A stretch of DNA of 8,923 nucleotides from Chloroflexota bacterium (lineage in GTDB: Bacteria > Chloroflexota > Anaerolineae > Anaerolineales > DRMV01): positions 1-8,923 of the forward strand of contig JAADFA010000127.1 in the NCBI GenBank assembly GCA_013153135.1, read 5' to 3'. How positions within the stretch are numbered: the stretch's first letter is position 1; each line of letters begins with the position of its first letter. Below are positions 5,281 to 8,923 of the stretch, piece after piece. Below the pieces are notes generated by a model, which ran no database searches, was not told where the DNA came from, and saw nothing but the letters and a program-made list of their open reading frames with translations. The position numbers and the translations under genes were made by a program.

Positions 5281-6477
5281 CTAGGACGCTTCGCCTGGTT
5301 CCCAAGGCATCTCGACTTCGTGCACTCGGATTCCGCGTTGGGCTAGGGCTGTGAGCACGACGGCCGCGGGCACGTCGCGCAAAGGGCGGAGCAAGCCTCG
5401 GCCGCGGATCTGCCCGCGTACCAACGCGGCCAAAACGATCGCCGCGGTAAAGCCTACGGTTCGTTGCATGGCGAACAAGCCTGTGCGCAGGTCCCGATAG
5501 TCCAGCACTTGCGCAATGCGGCGCACTGGACGACGGTCGCGCCAACCGTATACCTCGACCCTTACCAGCGCGAGGTCGCGTTCGTGAGGGCCGTAGTGTA
5601 GCTGAGGTTCGAGCAGCCGCGCGAGGCAGCGCCACGGCTCGACGGCATGGCCATCAAGCAAGACGGGCTCCTCGCGCAACAGGCCGGCTTGCACCCATGG
5701 GTACCACAGCGCGCAGTGGCCTGGCCAGCGCAGGGAAAACCGCCCCGCGTGGGTCACCTGGTTCAGCAACCCCGCGTCGTGCAGGTAGGGCAACACGTCG
5801 CCGTTGGGATACGCGTCCAGGGGCCCGAGCTCAGGCACGGTCACAGAGGTACACGTCCCGGGCGCGAACAGCGCATCCCCTGGCACCTCGATCACCTGTC
5901 CGTGCTGCACCAGTCGCGCGGGGCGGCGGTACGCCCGCAACACCCCTTCCCAGGTCCATGAAATTTTGTAACGCAAAGGCGGCTGTGCGGCCTCGGGCGC
6001 GGGGATGCCCGCGCCATAAACGTGCCATGTGTGCACCGCGTCCAGGCCCACGAGCAAGCGTTGCGAGAGGAGCAAATCCAGGCCCGGGTCCAGGCCCACC
6101 TCGGGCACCAGCGCGACCTGGCGCGCGGCCGCGGCCTCGGCCAGCGCGAAGATCTCGGGGATGGGGTAGGACGCGTCCACGTAGTGCAAACCGTAGGCCA
6201 CGGCCCAACGGGCCAAGGCCGCGCGCTGCGCGGGCGGCGTGAGCGCGAGCAGGCCTTGGCTGGATTGCAGCGCGGGACGCAACGCGGCTTCGTCCTCCGC
6301 GCTCGCGAGCAGTGGCTGCACTTTGGGCGATGGCACCCGGGCTTGCAACGCGCGGAGCGCGTCGTCACGTACGTCCACAGCCCAGATGCGCGCGATATCA
6401 GGCTGCGCGGCCAAATCGTAGACGGCCGCGGTCCCCTGCAGGCCGACGCCGACCACGGTCACGGTGTAGGTTGTCAT
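5281..6477 (-). CDS. Saccharopine dehydrogenase-like NAD(P)-dependent oxidoreductase
   Basis: The 398-residue product opens with a Rossmann fold (VTVVGVGLQGTAAV, 6-19; GxGxxG) and Asp35 at the end of the second strand, which would favour NAD over NADP. The block HYVDASYPIPEI (98-109) and VALVPEVGLDPGLDLLLSQ (121-139) are typical of the saccharopine dehydrogenase/lysine dehydrogenase superfamily. So are AGIPAP...PLRYKISWTWEGVLRAYRRPAR (about 156-187) and the C-terminal AMQRTVGFTAAIVLAAL. The internal pattern most resembles lysine 6-dehydrogenase-like proteins, but the substrate cannot be fixed from sequence; saccharopine or other amino acid-derived imines are alternatives. The ATG at 6477 has AAAGGAG (6484-6490) and overlaps the M23 peptidase stop by 4 bp, so the longer in-frame start at 6546 is rejected. 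It is probably co-translated with the peptidase, a partnership with no known biochemical reason. Confidence 0.85.
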   Translation of the reverse strand: MTTYTVTVVGVGLQGTAAVYDLAAQPDIARIWAVDVRDDALRALQARVPSPKVQPLLASAEDEAALRPALQSSQGLLALTPPAQRAALARWAVAYGLHYVDASYPIPEIFALAEAAAARQVALVPEVGLDPGLDLLLSQRLLVGLDAVHTWHVYGAGIPAPEAAQPPLRYKISWTWEGVLRAYRRPARLVQHGQVIEVPGDALFAPGTCTSVTVPELGPLDAYPNGDVLPYLHDAGLLNQVTHAGRFSLRWPGHCALWYPWVQAGLLREEPVLLDGHAVEPWRCLARLLEPQLHYGPHERDLALVRVEVYGWRDRRPVRRIAQVLDYRDLRTGLFAMQRTVGFTAAIVLAALVRGQIRGRGLLRPLRDVPAAVVLTALAQRGIRVHEVEMPWEPGEAS

Positions 6478-7250
6478 GGGGTGCTCCTTTCGAACCCGGG
6501 CCAGACCAAAGGACCTGGGAGCGCGCCCATGGCCTCCAGCTGCCACGCATGTGGACAGGTGGGCACGCGGTCCCCAGGCACCTGATCGAAGCGCAACGGA
6601 AAGCCGAGGTAGGGCGAGGGGTCCAGGGTGTTGGCCAGCCGCCGTTCGTCAAGGTAATGGCCATCGGCCGCGCTGCGTACAATGGAAAAATGTAGGTGCA
6701 CGCCCACAGGATGGCCAGGGCGGCCGGAGAAATTGCCCTGGTAGCCCAGGAAGGTGCCCGCTTCCACGGGTACGCCCTCTGTGCCGGGTGGGAACGCGTC
6801 CGCGATGAGGGAATGCCCTTGTTCGTCAGCCAGGTGGGTGTAGTATGTCCAGATAATGCGGCCGGGCTGCAGTGGGTCGTCATGCTGGATGATGAGGGAG
6901 GCCCTCCAATCCGCACGACGGTAGAGTCGGCCGGGGTAAGCTGCGAAGACGGGCGTCTGGCCATTGCCGCGGCCGCCGAAGATATCGATGCCCGTGTGTC
7001 GATGACCAGGCCGGAACGCATCGCCCCACAGATAGCCGATGTAGCCTTCTGTGGGCGTGAGAAAAGGCGCGTCGCCACAGCGGGCCCGCGCGGGGATGCG
7101 CCATGCTGCGTAGGCATCGGCCGCGCGCAGGTAGGCCAGCAGGCGTTGCGTGCGGGTGATGGAGACGCGATAGCGCCAGGCCCAGCTCACGAGCCCGAGC
7201 GCTGTCCCAGCGGTTAACAACCCTAACACAAACCCCGCGCGGCGGATCAT
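6474..7250 (-). CDS. M23 (LytM-type) metallopeptidase, membrane-anchored
   Basis: The 258-residue product has an N-terminal hydrophobic segment (about 5-25) with preceding arginines and no clear cleavage site, so a signal anchor facing outward is likely. The catalytic domain (about 65-220) keeps the M23 zinc ligands and catalytic His: His85 and Asp89 in RHTGIDIFG, His139 in WTYYTHL and His187 in VHLHFS, with His185 as the general base. M23 enzymes cut peptide cross-links in peptidoglycan. All the key residues are present, so it is predicted active, unlike the degenerate EnvC-type members. The segment GYLWGDAFRPG before the first ligand resembles other stand-alone M23 proteins. No LysM or SH3b wall-binding domain is seen. 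The gene overlaps both neighbours by 4 bp (ATGA), with AGGAG before its ATG at 7250. Confidence 0.92.
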   Translation of the reverse strand: MIRRAGFVLGLLTAGTALGLVSWAWRYRVSITRTQRLLAYLRAADAYAAWRIPARARCGDAPFLTPTEGYIGYLWGDAFRPGHRHTGIDIFGGRGNGQTPVFAAYPGRLYRRADWRASLIIQHDDPLQPGRIIWTYYTHLADEQGHSLIADAFPPGTEGVPVEAGTFLGYQGNFSGRPGHPVGVHLHFSIVRSAADGHYLDERRLANTLDPSPYLGFPLRFDQVPGDRVPTCPHAWQLEAMGALPGPLVWPGFERSTP

Positions 7251-7732
7251 GGCTTTGGCTCCTGCTTTTGGACCGCAACGAGCTGGGCCTGGGTGGCCTC
7301 AAGCAGGGCTTGGGTTGGGATCTCCAAGAGCGCGTCCACCGCGCCGCCCCCAGCCCAGACCACGGCCACATCGAGCACTGCGGGGTCTATGATCACGGGA
7401 ATGGGATGCGCGAGGCCCACAGGCGGCACTGCACCCACAGGGTAGCCCGTCCAGTGCAGCACTTCCTCGGGTCCGGCCATGCGCACCCGCTTGCGGGGGA
7501 CCTGGAAATGCCGCGCCAGGGCTTTGTAGTCCACGCGGCCTGGGCCGCGGAGCACCACCAGCACGGGCTGGCCGTCGATCAAAAAGAGCAGCGACTTGAG
7601 CACCTGCTCGGCCGACACACCCGCGGCGTGCGCGGCCGCGTGCACCGAGGGCGTGCCTTGGGCAAAACGGTGGATTCGACCGGGCAGGCCTCGTTCGCGT
7701 AAGAACGCGATCACGTGCTCGGGCGTACGCAT
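7247..7732 (-). CDS. YbaK/EbsC-family aminoacyl-tRNA deacylase
   Basis: The 161-residue product matches the YbaK/ProX (Cys-tRNA(Pro) or related mischarged tRNA deacylase) fold over its whole length. Visible hallmarks are the invariant Lys46 in QVLKSLLFL (43-51), the VLRGPGRVDYKALAR stretch (60-74) and the glycine-proline loop TGYPVGAVPPVGL (95-107) forming the substrate pocket. It also has the late AGGG (127-130), found as GGG/GGR in relatives. Such enzymes hydrolyse amino acids wrongly attached to tRNA in the cytoplasm. Which mischarged tRNA is cleared cannot be told here. It is the first gene of the unit continuing into M23 peptidase, dehydrogenase and lipoprotein, with a perfect TATAAT box about 28 nt upstream. 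The ribosome site (GAGGA) is weak. Confidence 0.92.
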   Translation of the reverse strand: MRTPEHVIAFLRERGLPGRIHRFAQGTPSVHAAAHAAGVSAEQVLKSLLFLIDGQPVLVVLRGPGRVDYKALARHFQVPRKRVRMAGPEEVLHWTGYPVGAVPPVGLAHPIPVIIDPAVLDVAVVWAGGGAVDALLEIPTQALLEATQAQLVAVQKQEPKP

Positions 7733-7743
7733 GACGCCATCCT

Positions 7744-7757
7744 CTGCAGGAATGCAG
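7744..7757 (-). other. Small hairpin in the leader of the YbaK-like gene
   Basis: CTGCA (7744-7748) and TGCAG (7753-7757) form a perfect 5-bp stem with a GGAA loop. It would lie at or just after the predicted transcription start, immediately before the weak ribosome site, and could be a 5' stabilising structure or operator. It is short enough to be chance. Confidence 0.3.
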
Positions 7758-7759
7758 CC

Positions 7760-7765
7760 ATTATA
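7760..7765 (-). promoter_or_regulatory. Putative -10 box for the YbaK-M23-dehydrogenase-lipoprotein unit
   Basis: On the minus strand this reads TATAAT, a perfect -10 hexamer in GC-rich surroundings. It lies in the 41-bp gap after the 171-aa gene and gives a leader of about 20 nt before the ATG at 7732. The -35 position (around 7783-7788) lies inside the end of the upstream gene and is not a good match. Read-through from upstream is also possible. Confidence 0.5.
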
Positions 7766-7773
7766 CCCGCGCG

Positions 7774-8289
7774 CTAGGACATTTCGTCTGGCCCTGGGCT
7801 TGGCGGAGGACGGAAGGGCCAGGGCTCGTCGTTAGGCGGTTCCTCAGGTCCGCCCAAGCCGAATGCGCGCAAGAAGTCTTCAGGCATCTCCTCGCCTTCG
7901 TGGAGAAGTTCAACCACTTCGCCTCGAAAATTAATTACCACTCGTAAGCCGGCTTGGGCTAACCATTGCTTAGCCAGAGGCGGCAACCCTTGCTCAAAAA
8001 GCGCATCCCATTGACGGTCGAAATTGCGCAGCTGAGTTCGCAGCGCGGCTCGGCTGAAGGGGTCCTCTTGGCCCAGCAGGCGCGCGAGCACATCAGTAAT
8101 TGCGTCCTCGTGCTCTAGCAACTGATCCCGCATTAGGCCGAGCACCCGACGGTCGACGGTCTCGGTTGGTACATAAAATCGTAGTCCTTGGTCTTGCACT
8201 TCATAATGCGGCTCGCCGTCCAGGTAGCGGACGGGGCATAAGTGACCTTCTTCATCATATACAACGCCATCGAAAATTGGTTTGGTCAT
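7774..8289 (-). CDS. Conserved-looking protein of unknown function, 171 aa
   Basis: I do not recognise the family. The N-terminal part (1-45) looks like a small beta-rich module (FDGVVYDEEGHLCPVRYLDGEPHYEV...LRFYVPTETVD). Residues 47-115 appear helical with DQLLEHEDAITDVLARLLGQ and a RAALRTQLRNFDRQWDALFEQ stretch, followed by a hydrophobic-charged strand (LRVVINFRGEVVELL, 115-129). The tail from 147 is acidic and proline-rich (PEEPPNDEP...PPPSPGP) and probably disordered. There is no signal peptide or membrane segment, so it is likely cytoplasmic. The ATG at 8289 has AGGAGGTG at 5-nt spacing, so the in-frame codon at 8382 is not used. The leader can fold over this ribosome site. It sits between an L,D-transpeptidase and the YbaK-type deacylase, which does not reveal its job. 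Confidence 0.82.
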   Translation of the reverse strand: MTKPIFDGVVYDEEGHLCPVRYLDGEPHYEVQDQGLRFYVPTETVDRRVLGLMRDQLLEHEDAITDVLARLLGQEDPFSRAALRTQLRNFDRQWDALFEQGLPPLAKQWLAQAGLRVVINFRGEVVELLHEGEEMPEDFLRAFGLGGPEEPPNDEPWPFRPPPSPGPDEMS

Positions 8290-8340
8290 CGAGGCACCTC
8301 CTGAGGTTGCGGTCCGTGGCGCGAGGCCGTGGTGCCTCGA
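8289..8340 (-). promoter_or_regulatory. Leader stem-loop covering the ribosome site of the 171-aa gene
   Basis: TCGAGGCACC (8289-8298) and GGTGCCTCGA (8331-8340) are perfect 10-bp reverse complements separated by 32 nt. In the minus-strand mRNA the 3' arm contains the last four bases of the Shine-Dalgarno sequence and the A of the AUG. A competing mini-hairpin, ACCT-CAGG-AGGT (8296-8307), also pairs the Shine-Dalgarno core. The leader can therefore hide the ribosome site in two mutually exclusive ways. The sequence is certain; regulation is inferred. I match it to no known riboswitch class. Confidence 0.5.
8295..8302 (-). promoter_or_regulatory. Shine-Dalgarno sequence that fixes the start at 8289
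   Basis: On the minus strand this reads AGGAGGTG, eight matches to the anti-Shine-Dalgarno sequence, five nucleotides before the ATG at 8289. Confidence 0.85.
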
Positions 8341-8355
8341 GCCCCAGACCCACGT

Positions 8356-8382
8356 CAGGTACCAAGAGATTCGTCGCGTCAA
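8356..8382 (-). promoter_or_regulatory. Weak candidate promoter for the 171-aa gene
   Basis: On the minus strand TTGACG (8382-8377) is a good -35 hexamer, but the best -10 at a usable distance is TACCTG (8361-8356) with 15-nt spacing. If real, the transcript would start near 8349 and include the whole 8289-8340 stem-loop. Read-through from the L,D-transpeptidase gene is an alternative. Confidence 0.22.
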
Positions 8383-8424
8383 GGGAATTTGGATTGCTCA
8401 CCATGACGGGCTGGGGCCTGGTTT

Positions 8425-8923
8425 TTAGGGGACCACATGGACCACCGTGCCGATGTTTACCCATTTTTCGTATAGCCATCGAGCATCGTCGACGCGCAAA
8501 TTGACGCAGCCGTGGCTCATGGGTTGGCCGAAGGCGTTATGCCAATACGCGCCATGCAACGCGTAGCCTTTGTAGAAGTACATGGTATAAGGCACATCCG
8601 GGATATAGTAGCCTGGTCCGGCCATGGGTGCTAGACGGAATTTGCTATATACGCGAAATGTACCGGTGACAGTGGGGGTGTTGGGTAGGCCTGTGGAGAC
8701 GCGAAACACGCGGACGGGATAGCCGCCTTTCATTGCGTATAGCCGTTGTTCGTGCAGCACCACCAAAACCCAACGCTCGTCGTCCTGAACGCCCCGGGGC
8801 AGGGGGTATGGTGTGGGCGTGATGGTTGGGGTGGGGCTCAGGGTGGGTGTGGCCGTGGGTGTTGCAGTGGGTGTGAAGGTGGACGTAGGGGTTGGGGTGG
8901 AGGTTGGGGTAAGCGTCGGCGTG
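8425..8923 (-). CDS. L,D-transpeptidase (YkuD domain), C-terminal part, N-terminus beyond the window
   Basis: The frame stays open from the TAA at 8425 to the window edge, giving at least 165 residues. The first 38 visible residues are a Thr-Pro-rich linker. A catalytic domain starts near DDERWVLVVLHEQRLYAMKG. The YkuD signature HGAYWHNAFGQPMSHGCVNLR is complete, with the nucleophilic Cys at codon 8508-8506 and the conserved HG pair upstream. TPTVTGTFRVY is the usual strand of the family. These enzymes form 3-3 cross-links in peptidoglycan, or attach proteins to it, outside the membrane. A TTG at 8766 could be mistaken for a start, but it lies inside the first strand of the domain and the coding frame continues upstream. 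The missing N-terminus should hold a signal peptide or anchor and perhaps another domain. Confidence 0.93.
   Translation of the reverse strand, partial: TPTLTPTSTPTPTSTFTPTATPTATPTLSPTPTITPTPYPLPRGVQDDERWVLVVLHEQRLYAMKGGYPVRVFRVSTGLPNTPTVTGTFRVYSKFRLAPMAGPGYYIPDVPYTMYFYKGYALHGAYWHNAFGQPMSHGCVNLRVDDARWLYEKWVNIGTVVHVVP
8809..8922 (-). repeat. Thr-Pro-rich linker repeat of the L,D-transpeptidase
   Basis: 38 codons alternate mainly Thr with Pro, Ala or Ser (for example TPTATPTATPTLSPTP). At DNA level this is an irregular ACN CCN tract, G-rich on the plus strand with GGGGTTGGGG-type runs. It is an extracellular spacer like those in the NBR1-domain lipoprotein. It continues past the window edge. 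Confidence 0.85.

Noticed and set aside
8408..8427. Possible plus-strand terminator (GGCTGGGGCC followed by TTTTT)
   Set aside because: The stem would be only 3 bp and no plus-strand gene ends nearby.
8795..8923. G-rich tandem-looking tract that could be a CRISPR array, VNTR or G-quadruplex
   Set aside because: No regular repeat-spacer period; the tract is explained by Thr-Pro codons of the transpeptidase linker. Only three G4 runs cluster at 8888-8909, so a quadruplex is not well supported.
1..8923. Defence system, mobile element or biosynthetic island
   Set aside because: No transposase, integrase, nuclease, helicase, toxin-antitoxin or terminal repeats were seen; the window appears to be core chromosome.

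Overview
This is an ordinary, densely packed stretch of bacterial chromosome. It is GC-rich and nearly all coding sequence lies on the minus strand. Several things suggest a Chloroflexota (Anaerolineae-like) bacterium: Thr-Pro-rich linkers in secreted proteins, a lipoprotein with an NBR1-type Ig-like domain, a chagasin-type lipoprotein inhibitor, and a FemAB-type transferase. That assignment is inferred from protein style; there is no rRNA or marker gene to prove it. I see no phage, IS element, CRISPR array, tRNA or rRNA.

Layout from left to right. A strong rho-independent terminator (28-58, + strand) closes a gene that lies outside the window. Next is a minus-strand queuosine-precursor transporter (yhhQ, 228-926), divergent from a small helical 76-aa protein on the plus strand (990-1220). 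That small gene converges with a minus-strand unit read in the order I42/chagasin-type lipoprotein (4178-3786), trpC (3747-2923), trpF (2904-2236), FemAB-like transferase (2239-1226). A second minus-strand unit reads YbaK-type aminoacyl-tRNA deacylase (7732-7247), M23 peptidase (7250-6474), saccharopine-dehydrogenase-like oxidoreductase (6477-5281), NBR1-domain lipoprotein (5252-4347). Upstream of it are a 171-aa protein of unknown function (8289-7774) and the C-terminal part of an L,D-transpeptidase (8923-8425) whose N-terminus is beyond the window edge.

How the genes fit together. Tryptophan synthesis is represented by two consecutive steps (trpF, trpC). Much of the rest concerns the cell envelope: L,D-transpeptidase, M23 endopeptidase, FemAB-type peptidyl aminoacyltransferase and two lipoproteins. 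Three gene pairs overlap by the 4-bp ATGA arrangement, implying translational coupling. Putative promoters with TACAAT or TATAAT -10 boxes lie in three of the gaps. No undescribed multi-gene system is evident. The best leads are small: a leader hairpin that covers the ribosome binding site of the 171-aa gene, a Trp-rich signal peptide read just before trpC/trpF, a structured 53-bp element between the two operons, and a trpC start without a visible Shine-Dalgarno sequence.
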